A DNA stretch of 23,945 nucleotides from Chloroflexota bacterium (GTDB lineage Bacteria; Chloroflexota; Dehalococcoidia; Lucifugimonadales; JADFKI01), in the NCBI GenBank assembly GCA_022565015.1, contig JADFKI010000020.1, positions 1 through 23,945 of the forward strand. The letters run 5' to 3'. Under the pieces are notes generated by a model. That model was given only the letters and a program-made list of their open reading frames with translations, did not search any database and had not been told where the DNA came from. The translations under genes and the position numbers were made by a program. Position 1 is the stretch's first letter; each line of letters starts with the position of its first letter. Of the stretch, positions 1-6,533 are shown one piece after another.

Positions 1-387
1 TGCGTCGGCGATATGATCCTTTACTTCCTTCTTGGATTCCTCCAAGAATCCCTTCGCCTTCGCAAATTCCGCCTGGGCCTCTTCTCTGTAGCTCTCGGCC
101 TCGGCCCTGAACTTCCTGGCCTCCTGAAGCTCCATTGCCGACTCGGACTTCATCTTGGCGCACAAGAGCTGAGTAGTCCGGATGGCTTCCATCTGAGCCT
201 GCTCTCGAGCGGCCTCCGCCTGGGCCCGTCGAGACTTGGCATCGGAAAGATCGCCTTCCGAGAAGGACTTGTATACCATTAGCTGCCGCCATACGGCGTC
301 GACCTTCTCTTGCTCAACGGAGTCATCCATTGGGTAAGAGCGCAGCAGCTCCAACTGGTCCTTGACTTCCCTGGCTTCTTCGGACAT
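1..387 (-). CDS. Coiled-coil protein, partial (N-terminal 129 residues)
   Basis: An open frame on the minus strand starts at ATG 387-385 and runs off the left edge without a stop. A strong ribosome site (AGGAGG) lies just upstream of the ATG. The visible 129 residues begin MSEEAREVKDQLELLRS. From about residue 50 they are almost pure charged heptad-like helix rich in Ala, Glu, Lys, Arg and Gln (for example RRAQAEAAREQAQ, KFRAEAESYREEAQAEF), which predicts a long coiled coil. There is no signal peptide, membrane segment or catalytic motif. The protein could be a cytoskeletal or scaffolding protein of the DivIVA or filament-forming type, but nothing specific is recognised. It lies downstream of the NarL regulator on the same strand, 425 bases away, so co-transcription is uncertain. 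Sure of the gene, unsure of any function. Confidence 0.75.
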   Translation of the reverse strand, partial: MSEEAREVKDQLELLRSYPMDDSVEQEKVDAVWRQLMVYKSFSEGDLSDAKSRRAQAEAAREQAQMEAIRTTQLLCAKMKSESAMELQEARKFRAEAESYREEAQAEFAKAKGFLEESKKEVKDHIADA

Positions 388-812
388 CGACTCCTCCTAG
401 ACCTTTATTACTTTATGGACTACGAAATGCACCCCGCCTGAGGCGGGCCATCCTGGAGCGTAACTCGATTTCAAAGTCGGCCGGAGCATGAGGCTCCGCC
501 CAGTGACTCAGTCTGGAATATAACCTCGGTCAATAGAATCAAAACATCTCATCGCATGACCCCTGGCGTTTCGGGAGAAGAGCATAAAGTGGCTACATGC
601 CCTTTATGTTTTGGTTCCGTAAAGCACATGCCTACGCCGTAGCAAGCGAAGAAAACTCACGCCCGGGCTTGTGGTATGAAAGCGGTGAATTGAAGGAGGC
701 ACCCCGTTGGAAAGGCCCTCCAATCTTGCCTTGGAGAGTACCGAGAGTCTCCGACTCCATGAGGAAAATCTTCGGAGTCCCCCGATACATCGGGGGACCT
801 GCCGCGGGAGCC
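388..812. other. Intergenic region with small hairpins, no convincing gene
   Basis: This gap separates two minus-strand genes. It holds two compact inverted repeats in the leader of the coiled-coil gene: CCCGCC-TGA-GGCGGG at 433-447 and CGGAGC-ATGAG-GCTCCG at 482-498. A third hairpin at 777-798 is listed separately as a probable terminator. A TATATT on the minus strand near 516-521 could be the -10 of the coiled-coil gene, but the -35 match is poor. Plus-strand open frames here overlap the response regulator antisense and have no ribosome site. Confidence 0.5.
777..798 (-). terminator. Hairpin after the NarL regulator
   Basis: A perfect inverted repeat GTCCCCCGAT/ATCGGGGGAC with a two-base centre lies 15 bases past the stop of the minus-strand response regulator. 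On the minus strand it is followed after a few bases by a short T-rich run (GATTTTCC). It would make a very stable GC stem. The T tract is weak and displaced, so this is a probable rather than textbook terminator. Confidence 0.5.
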
Positions 813-1520
813 TTAGGGGTCTTGTCGGGCCTGGCCGGTGGCCTTCAGATAGGCCAATACGGCCTGGACGCGCGCGTGCTGGCCGTTCTCCGGAGAGATG
901 TTCAATTTGCTGAATATGCTGTTGATGTGATGCTCAACCGTTCGGGGCTGTATATAGAGGATGCTGGCGATCGTGCTGTTTGTACAGGCCTTGGCCATGA
1001 GGGAAAGGACCTCGAGCTCTCTGCGGGTCAGGTCCTTGAGCGGTGAGTTCTCGGAGATGCCCTTCTGAGAGGTCAGCTTCTCCACCATTATGGGGTCAAG
1101 CACGGTCCGACCAGAGGCGACGTCGTGAATCGTCCGAATGAGCTCGTCCATGGTGCCCAGGGTATGCTTCAGAAGGTAGGCCTTGCCCCTGGGATCGTTC
1201 TTGAGGAACTCACGAATGTATTCGGAATCGTCATAAGCGGAAAGGAGGATGATGCCGACTTCGGGATGCGTTTCCCTTATCTGTTGCGCCGCGGCAATGC
1301 CGTTCAAGCCCGGCATCTTGACATCCATGATGACCACGTCGGGCTTCAGGACCGGCACCATCTGAATTGCGGTGTCGCCATCGCCGAGCACGCCCACGAG
1401 GTCGACGGTCTCGTCGCTGGAAAGAAGCATTCCAAAGGCTTCTCGGATGACCTCCTGGTCATCGACGATCAGCACTTTTATCTGATCGACTGTCGTATTC
1501 GTATCCATAAGCTGCGCCAT
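813..1520 (-). CDS. NarL/FixJ-family response regulator (REC + LuxR-type HTH)
   Basis: A 235-residue two-domain regulator. The receiver domain spans about residues 14-135: the acidic pair D20-D21 (VLIVDDQ), the phospho-acceptor D66 (VVIMDVKMPG), a switch serine (ILLSAYDD) and K118 (AYLLKHT) are all present, so it should be phosphorylatable. The C-terminal LuxR helix-turn-helix covers about residues 163-228 (LTRRELEVLSLMAKA, RTVEHHINSIFSKLNI). It should bind DNA as a dimer after phosphorylation. The start at 1520 has a GAAGGA about 12 bases upstream; ATG at 1508 is an alternative. It is divergent from the archaellin gene across a 650-base gap, which makes it the nearest candidate regulator of archaellum transcription. 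No cognate kinase is adjacent; the hybrid kinase at 10305 is the nearest one visible. Confidence 0.93.
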   Translation of the reverse strand: MAQLMDTNTTVDQIKVLIVDDQEVIREAFGMLLSSDETVDLVGVLGDGDTAIQMVPVLKPDVVIMDVKMPGLNGIAAAQQIRETHPEVGIILLSAYDDSEYIREFLKNDPRGKAYLLKHTLGTMDELIRTIHDVASGRTVLDPIMVEKLTSQKGISENSPLKDLTRRELEVLSLMAKACTNSTIASILYIQPRTVEHHINSIFSKLNISPENGQHARVQAVLAYLKATGQARQDP

Positions 1521-2170
1521 GCTATGAACAGTCCTTCAGAGAATTAGGGCCTGCCCGCCTCTCCCGCCCCTGGCGGACCGGACTGGCGGACTTCCCCACT
1601 CCCAGCCTCCCTATGCAGATTGAGAACAACCCCTCGATGCCTCAATCACTTTTCTATATATAACCGCTCGACACGACTTCCTATCCTAATTTTCAGAATT
1701 CAGTTCAAATTCGACTGCGAATACCCGCCACGACCACCCATGCAGGTAGATTACACCTACGACGTCGGATCTTCCCTGGGTGCTTCCCACCATTAGCTTA
1801 GGATGCATCCTCTGGGTCGGTGTATGTACCGGCATACCATTTATTGGGTAGCAACTTGGAGTTGGACGGAAGGTGGTTGGGACTAACCTATCGTTACGGT
1901 ATTGAAGTGGCGATTGAAGTGTCAAGTCAAAAACTTCCCGGTGTTGAGGGATAGTGGGGATTCGGAGTACCTGGAGAAGCACCTGGGTGGAGATAGGTAA
2001 TAGACGGATACCAGCGATCGGAGCAGAAAGGTTTCGGAAGCGCCACTAGATGCCGATGGTATATAGGAACCTCGGAACCATCTGCGGTTATTCTGTTCCG
2101 CCGTGAGAATCTCGACTAATGGCGAAATAAGGGTGAGGACGGTTAGTACGATCATCAGGAGGAGTTTGCA
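1521..2170. other. Long divergent intergenic region upstream of archaellin
   Basis: The 650 bases between the NarL regulator and archaellin hold no convincing gene. Minus-strand open frames here (about 1686-2179) have no ribosome site or family resemblance. Visible signals are TATATATA near 1656-1663, probably the -10 zone of the regulator; a direct repeat ATTGAAGTG at 1901-1909 and 1913-1921 (12-base period), a candidate regulator site; an extended -10 element at 2057-2065; and an excellent ribosome site AGGAGG at 2158-2163 before the archaellin ATG. The stretch is more AT-rich than the flanking genes. No known riboswitch consensus was recognised. Confidence 0.55.
2057..2065 (+). promoter_or_regulatory. 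Possible extended -10 promoter for archaellin
   Basis: TGG directly followed by TATATA (2060-2065) fits an extended -10 element. No good -35 is found at 16-18 bases upstream. It would put transcription start near 2072 and give a leader of about 100 bases before the archaellin ATG. Suggestive only. Confidence 0.3.
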
Positions 2171-3259
2171 ATGAAGCACTTAGGCGGTGTTTGGGAAACA
2201 TTGAAGGCGCCGGGCCGGAGGCTCCGAAGTTCGGAGCGGGGCGTCACAGGACTGGAGACGGCGATTATCTTGATCGCGTTCGTAGTGGTCGCGTCGGTAT
2301 TCGCGTTCACGGTCCTGTCAACGGGTATCTTCTCGGCAGAGCGCGGTAAAGAGACGGTCTTCGCTGCCCTGAAGCAGGCCAGAGGCTCCGTGGAGCTGAA
2401 GGGTTCCATCGTTGTCAACGGCGTAGTAGACGTAGAGCTGTCTGACGCCGACACTGCGTGGAACGCCTCAAGCAACGTCACGGCAACGGTGGACGCGACG
2501 GACAAGAAGGTAGGCACGGGAAGCGCGGACCTTTTGGTAGCCACGGCCTTCACTACAGGCCTGGTCGCATATGAAGACCTCGTTACGACGGTGGACCTGA
2601 CCAATCGAGATTCGATCTCGCTCTGGGTTAAATCCGGCGTCAACACGACGCTGGGTCAGGTTGAGCTGATAATCGACAACTCGCCTGGCTGCGCATCGGC
2701 GCTGGAGAGTATCGATTTGCCGGCGCTTACCGCCAATACGTGGAAGCTTGCCACAGTAGGCGTCTCCGTTTCAACCGATATCTCCGACATTCAGTGCGTG
2801 GGGCTTAACGTAACGACCGATCTATCCACGACAGCCAACGTGACAGTCAATCTCGACTCCATCATAGCGAATGGTCAGGCAACTTCCATCGTCGTCACGA
2901 TAGGTAACGCCATCGAGGGTGAGGCGGTCGACCTGGCGGCGCCCAGCGACGCCGACGACGACGGAATCGCGGACCAGACGGAACGCCAGCACAAGCTGCT
3001 GGTCACCTATAACGACAAGGACCAGCTGGTCAACGACCTGTACTGGACCAAGCAATTCGTGGGCGTCAGCGACGACGACGACCTTCTGGAGATAGGTGAA
3101 CGCGTGGAGCTGACCATCCAGCTAGCGGGCCTGGCCCAGTCCACGCCACTGACCAAGAACAAGAGGTTCCAGATAGAGGTCAAGCCTGCAGAGGGCAGCG
3201 TGCTCTCGGTCGAGCGAGCAATGCCCGCACAGGTTGACGTTTCAATGAACCTGAGGTAG
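2171..3259 (+). CDS. arlB: Archaellin (archaeal-type flagellin) with inserted beta-rich domain
   Basis: Filament subunit of an archaeal-type flagellum, 362 residues. The N-terminus carries a class III signal peptide: a basic leader (residues 1-24, RRLRSSERG) followed by VTGLETAIILIAFVVVASV. A prepilin peptidase (ArlK/PibD type) should cut after G24, leaving the hydrophobic assembly helix, about residues 25-55. The C-terminal core (about 237-362) is typical of archaellins: SIVVTIGNAIEGEAVDL, QSTPLTKNKRFQIEVKPAEG and VERAMPAQVDV. Between them, residues about 89-236 form an insertion that looks like a jelly-roll or lectin-like module (DLTNRDSISLWVKSG, ANTWKLATVGVSV). It holds five N-X-S/T sequons (N98, N102, N158, N213, N223) and two cysteines (C174, C209). 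Residues 260-271 (DADDDGIADQTE) match a calcium-binding DxDxDG loop. The ATG has AGGAGG upstream. Only one archaellin gene is present. It was known as FlaB in older naming. Confidence 0.93.
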   Translation: MKHLGGVWETLKAPGRRLRSSERGVTGLETAIILIAFVVVASVFAFTVLSTGIFSAERGKETVFAALKQARGSVELKGSIVVNGVVDVELSDADTAWNASSNVTATVDATDKKVGTGSADLLVATAFTTGLVAYEDLVTTVDLTNRDSISLWVKSGVNTTLGQVELIIDNSPGCASALESIDLPALTANTWKLATVGVSVSTDISDIQCVGLNVTTDLSTTANVTVNLDSIIANGQATSIVVTIGNAIEGEAVDLAAPSDADDDGIADQTERQHKLLVTYNDKDQLVNDLYWTKQFVGVSDDDDLLEIGERVELTIQLAGLAQSTPLTKNKRFQIEVKPAEGSVLSVERAMPAQVDVSMNLR

Positions 3260-3288
3260 GCAGCTCGCGAGCTAAAGATTAGAACGTG

Positions 3289-3317
3289 GGGGTGTTGTGT
3301 AAGATGCGCGACACCCC
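3289..3317 (+). terminator. Hairpin between archaellin and downstream archaellum genes
   Basis: GGGGTGT (3289-3295) pairs with ACACCCC (3311-3317), extendable inward with a G-T pair and a G-C pair. It starts 29 bases after the archaellin stop and has no T-run after it. It is therefore more likely a partial terminator or a 3' stabilising stem that keeps archaellin message high relative to the motor genes than a full stop. Confidence 0.5.
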
Positions 3318-3447
3318 TGCTTTCCTGAAAGCGACAGATTTATTCGGCCTCGGCAACGAGAAAAAGGGCTAAGAGAATATGGCCCGGGCTACGATCCAAG
3401 AGAACATCGACTGCTGAGTGCCTACGTAGAGTCCTTGAGGGGCGAAT

Positions 3448-4644
3448 ATGGACCTGAATACCCGCGTAGACCACATTGACGAGGAGATGAAGCTCCTCAA
3501 AAATGAGATAAAGCAGGTGCTTCTGGAGATCCAGGAGCAGGTCCTAAACGCGCAGAACCCTTTTAACGTAGGAGCGCCGGCGGCAATGACTGTCACGGCC
3601 CCGCCCGCACCAAGGCAACCGGCACCGGAGCCAATCGTGCAGGCGGCGCCTGCGGCGCCCGCGGCGCCAATGGCACCGATAATAATCGACGCAACGACAA
3701 CTATAAGTGGTGGAGGGGGAGCCCCGCCGGCTCCCATGGGTGGAATGATGGGTAGTGTATTTCCTGCAGGTTATCAACCTTCGGCCCCTGCTCCTGTTGG
3801 GGCGGCCGATCTCCGAGATGCCGGAGGCCCCAGCCTGGGGCCTGTTGGGGGCCCTCCGGAGGCTCCCCCCGCACAACCGCCGGCCTCTGAAGGCACTGGC
3901 GGCAGTCCCTTCGGCTCTCCCTTGAGCGAACCTGCGCCAATAGCACCTATCGAAGAGGTGGCGGAGGAAGACGAGGGGCCGACCAGCGCTCCCTCGCCGT
4001 ACGTCACATCGCCTTCAGACCTGGTTGACGAGGAACCGGATGACTCGCCGTCGGCCGGACCACCCCCGTCCGAGCCTGGCCTTCCGAAGGCCAAGGACAA
4101 AAAGGATGAAGACGTCGACTTCGTTGACGCCGACGGACCTTCACTCCAAGACGAGATAGACGAGCTTAGTGAGGCCGCATCTAAGGGGACGGATGAAGCG
4201 GATGAGGATGATGTGTCCTCCATGTTTAGCGAGGCCTCGGACGATCCGGAATCTACATCCCAGAGTGTTACTTCCAAGGAGAAAGATGTGTTTGCTCCAA
4301 AGCAGGAAGAGGAGCAGAGTGTCATGAACCTGGTCACCATCGCGGGCCTGGCCCAATGGACGCACCGGGTGCTGAACAAGGTAGGCAGAGAGAACCTCGA
4401 GTCCATACTGGAGGTCTCCGAGCTCACCGGACGCATTCCAAAAGAGACGAAGGACGTGCTCATCGCCCTGGTGCCTCTGTTCGAGGCGAAGGAGTCGGAT
4501 GAGGACGAGATCTCCGCGAAGGAAGTAGTGTCCCTGCTTGCTCAGCTGGACGGGTTCCTGGGGCACATGTCCCCGGCCGACACCAGGCTGTTTCCCTTCC
4601 TTCTCCAGGACGAGTTGGAGGTCTTCCCATTAATCCAGCCATAA
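3448..4644 (+). CDS. Fused ArlC/D/E-type archaellum cytosolic protein (FlaD/FlaE domain)
   Basis: A 398-residue soluble protein. Residues 1-35 (MDLNTRVDHIDEEMKLLKN...) are a short coiled coil, as in ArlC. Residues about 40-215 are low-complexity, rich in Pro, Ala, Gly and Ser. Residues about 220-290 are strongly acidic (DEADEDDVSSMFSEASDD). The C-terminal about 110 residues hold the conserved FlaD/E-like helical domain (LAQWTHRVLNKVGRENLESILEVSELTGRIPKETKDVLIALV). In euryarchaea ArlC, D and E form a cytosolic ring around the motor and receive the CheF/CheY signal. Here one chain seems to carry a linker plus one D/E domain. The ribosome site GAGGGG precedes the ATG. The stop at 4644 lies five bases before arlG, so the two genes are probably translationally linked. 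Role in switching is inferred from the family. Confidence 0.82.
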   Translation: MDLNTRVDHIDEEMKLLKNEIKQVLLEIQEQVLNAQNPFNVGAPAAMTVTAPPAPRQPAPEPIVQAAPAAPAAPMAPIIIDATTTISGGGGAPPAPMGGMMGSVFPAGYQPSAPAPVGAADLRDAGGPSLGPVGGPPEAPPAQPPASEGTGGSPFGSPLSEPAPIAPIEEVAEEDEGPTSAPSPYVTSPSDLVDEEPDDSPSAGPPPSEPGLPKAKDKKDEDVDFVDADGPSLQDEIDELSEAASKGTDEADEDDVSSMFSEASDDPESTSQSVTSKEKDVFAPKQEEEQSVMNLVTIAGLAQWTHRVLNKVGRENLESILEVSELTGRIPKETKDVLIALVPLFEAKESDEDEISAKEVVSLLAQLDGFLGHMSPADTRLFPFLLQDELEVFPLIQP

Positions 4645-4649
4645 CGACG

Positions 4650-5156
4650 ATGATGCTGACAATCGCGGGAGTCGCCAGCATCGCGGCAATAATCAATGCC
4701 ATTTTTCCGGTTGTGAGCCGTACGTCGGGATCCATCACGACCTCCAGCGCAAAGGTCGACGACCGCCTACGCAGCGATATCGAGATCATTCACGCCGTCG
4801 GTGAGCTCAACTCCGCCGGCTCGTTTGCCGACACTAACGGCAACGACCGCTTCGAGATATTCGTGTGGGTCAAAAACGTCGGTGACACGAGAATCCTATC
4901 GTTGGAAGAGATCGACGTCTTCGTCGGGCAGATCGGCAGCTTCGAGCGCATACCGCACCAGGTCGAAGTCGAATCCGGCGTTTATCCGAGATGGTCGCAC
5001 GATATAGAGGGCCAGTCCGACGATACGCAGTGGAACCCGAAGCAGACGCTCAAGGTCTCCATAGACTATGACACTGATACTCAGTCGCAGGGAAGCTACG
5101 ATATCAAAGTGACGATTCCCAACGGCATTACCGACGAGTATTTCTTTAGCATGTAG
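4650..5156 (+). CDS. arlG: Archaellum stator/anchor protein ArlG-like
   Basis: A 168-residue protein with one N-terminal membrane or pilin-like helix (MMLTIAGVASIAAIINAIF) and an extracytoplasmic beta-sandwich. The archaellin-like core motif FEIFVWVKNVGDTRI followed by LEEIDVFVGQI and the DIEIIHAVGEL segment match the FlaG family better than FlaF. In archaea ArlG forms a short filament capped by ArlF, which binds the envelope and serves as stator. The start is ATG at 4650, with a second ATG at 4653; no in-frame ATG, GTG or TTG exists just upstream. The frame follows the stop of the ArlCDE gene by five bases with no clear ribosome site, suggesting coupled translation. The leader has no basic residues before the hydrophobic helix, so it may not be processed by prepilin peptidase. 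The G-versus-F assignment is moderately secure. Confidence 0.78.
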   Translation: MMLTIAGVASIAAIINAIFPVVSRTSGSITTSSAKVDDRLRSDIEIIHAVGELNSAGSFADTNGNDRFEIFVWVKNVGDTRILSLEEIDVFVGQIGSFERIPHQVEVESGVYPRWSHDIEGQSDDTQWNPKQTLKVSIDYDTDTQSQGSYDIKVTIPNGITDEYFFSM

Positions 5157-5190
5157 CCGATGATGCCGAGTAACTCAAAGAGAAGGGCAA

Positions 5191-5727
5191 TTGGCAAATA
5201 TAATAATAGGGGCGATAACGGTCGCAATGATTCTCCTGGGGTCGGTTACTCTGATCAGCGCCTCCCTGAGCGCGGCGGGTGAGTTGTCTCTCACCTGGGA
5301 CGAGGTCCTGAAGAGAAAAGGTGACAAGTCTCGCACCGAGATAACTCTGATTACGGCCGACATTTCAGGGTCCGGCACCGACATCGACATCTCTCTTCGC
5401 AACAGCGGCCAGTCTGCCCTCATAGACTTTACCGACTGGGACGCCGTCATCAGGTATTACGACACGACCAACAACACCGGGCTAAACATAAAATGGCTCG
5501 AATATGCGACCTCCAGTCCCCCTTCGGCAAACCAGTGGGAGGTGGAGGGCATTTACACGGACGCCGACACAAAGGACGCGGAAATATTTGAACCTAATAT
5601 ATTCAATCCTGGCGAGGAGATGATCGTGAGGGTCAACATCACTCCCGCCATTCCGGTTAACACGGATAACGTTGTGACCATCGGCGCGGAGAACGGAATA
5701 TCGTTGTCTGCTCCATTTTCGAGGTAG
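5191..5727 (+). CDS. arlF: Archaellum anchor protein ArlF-like (TTG start)
   Basis: A 178-residue protein with an N-terminal hydrophobic helix (IIIGAITVAMILLGSVTLIS) followed by an extracytoplasmic Ig-like domain (DISLRNSGQSALIDFTDWDAVIRYY, FNPGEEMIVRVNITP). The pattern and its position before arlH fit FlaF/ArlF, which in archaea binds S-layer protein outside the membrane. Translation appears to begin with TTG at 5191, preceded by GAAGGG; the frame is closed by a stop at 5161-5163 and offers no ATG before the helix. An ATG pair at 5160 and 5163 lies in other frames. If the host lacks an archaeal S-layer, its envelope target must be different; that is inference. The gene ends overlapping the ribosome site of arlH. 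Confidence 0.75.
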   Translation: MANIIIGAITVAMILLGSVTLISASLSAAGELSLTWDEVLKRKGDKSRTEITLITADISGSGTDIDISLRNSGQSALIDFTDWDAVIRYYDTTNNTGLNIKWLEYATSSPPSANQWEVEGIYTDADTKDAEIFEPNIFNPGEEMIVRVNITPAIPVNTDNVVTIGAENGISLSAPFSR

Positions 5728-5740
5728 GAGGGGCGGTTAG

Positions 5741-6475
5741 ATGGCAGATATAAATTTCAACATAGACGAAAGTTCCCAAGAAAAGCGCAGGGTTATCTCC
5801 ACCGGCAACTCGGAGATCGACAAGAAGATGGGCGGTGGAATTCCCGCCGGCTCGCTTATTTTGATCGAAGGTCAATCGGACTCGGGAAAGTCCGTTCTGA
5901 CCCAGCAGCTCATGTGGGGCTCTCTTTACGACGGGTTCAACGTCGTCCTATACACGACTGAGAACACTATTAAGAGCTTCACACGCCAGATGACCAGCCT
6001 GAGCCTGGATATCTCGGACTTCCTGCTGCTAGGGAAGCTGAGGATATACGAGATCAAGGCCTCCCGGTCCCAGCTCAGCCCCTCCAAGGTCTTCACGTTG
6101 CTTCTGGCGGACCTGGAGGACCGAGGCGGGTCGTCCCTGATCGTCGTGGACTCCTTGACCACGTTCATAACCCACTCATCCATTGAAGAAACTATGACAT
6201 ACTTCGAGATTTGCAAACATTACTGCGATAGAGGAATGACGGTTATCACCGTGGTCAACTCGTACGCTTTCGGCGAAGCTGATCTGGGTAGGGTTCGCTC
6301 GATGTGCGACGCCCACCTGAGCCTTCGCAACGAAGAGATCGGCGACCGCATGATAAAGGTGCTGGAGGTCGCGAAGATTCGCGGCGCGGACATGCAGACG
6401 GGCAACATCGTGAGCTTCGATGTCGAGCCAATGTTGGGTATGAAGATAATACCCGTATCCAAGGTAAGTGTGTAA
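5741..6475 (+). CDS. arlH: Archaellum regulatory ATPase ArlH (RecA/KaiC-like)
   Basis: A 244-residue RecA-fold protein. Walker A is GQSDSGKS (residues 44-51, K50); Walker B is SSLIVVDSL with D137, lacking a following catalytic glutamate, as usual in ArlH, which binds ATP but hydrolyses it poorly. The opening VISTGNSEIDKKMGGGIPAGS is the standard KaiC/ArlH entry to the nucleotide fold, and TENTIKSF and VVNSYAFGE fit the family. The length is typical (about 230-250). ArlH rings sit under the motor and interact with ArlI and with ArlC/D/E to start assembly or switching. A strong AGGAGGGG overlaps the arlF stop and precedes the ATG by 7 bases. Confidence 0.93.
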   Translation: MADINFNIDESSQEKRRVISTGNSEIDKKMGGGIPAGSLILIEGQSDSGKSVLTQQLMWGSLYDGFNVVLYTTENTIKSFTRQMTSLSLDISDFLLLGKLRIYEIKASRSQLSPSKVFTLLLADLEDRGGSSLIVVDSLTTFITHSSIEETMTYFEICKHYCDRGMTVITVVNSYAFGEADLGRVRSMCDAHLSLRNEEIGDRMIKVLEVAKIRGADMQTGNIVSFDVEPMLGMKIIPVSKVSV

Positions 6476-6533
6476 CAACAGCCATTAACGGCACCCGCAC
6501 CCGCAATAGGGGAACAACGGTGGAGGAAGTGAT

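Noticed and set aside
597..1547. Plus-strand open frames at 597-1046 and 1125-1547
   Set aside because: They are antisense to the well-supported NarL regulator and have no ribosome site or family resemblance.
2031..2059. Sigma-28-like flagellar promoter (AAAG ... GCCGAT)
   Set aside because: The spacing is about 21 bases instead of about 15 and the -10 part is incomplete.
1686..2179. Minus-strand open frames upstream of archaellin
   Set aside because: No ribosome site, no recognisable motif, and the second runs into the archaellin ribosome site and start antisense.
3379..3417. 12-codon frame before the ArlCDE gene
   Set aside because: Too short, no ribosome site, no conservation information.
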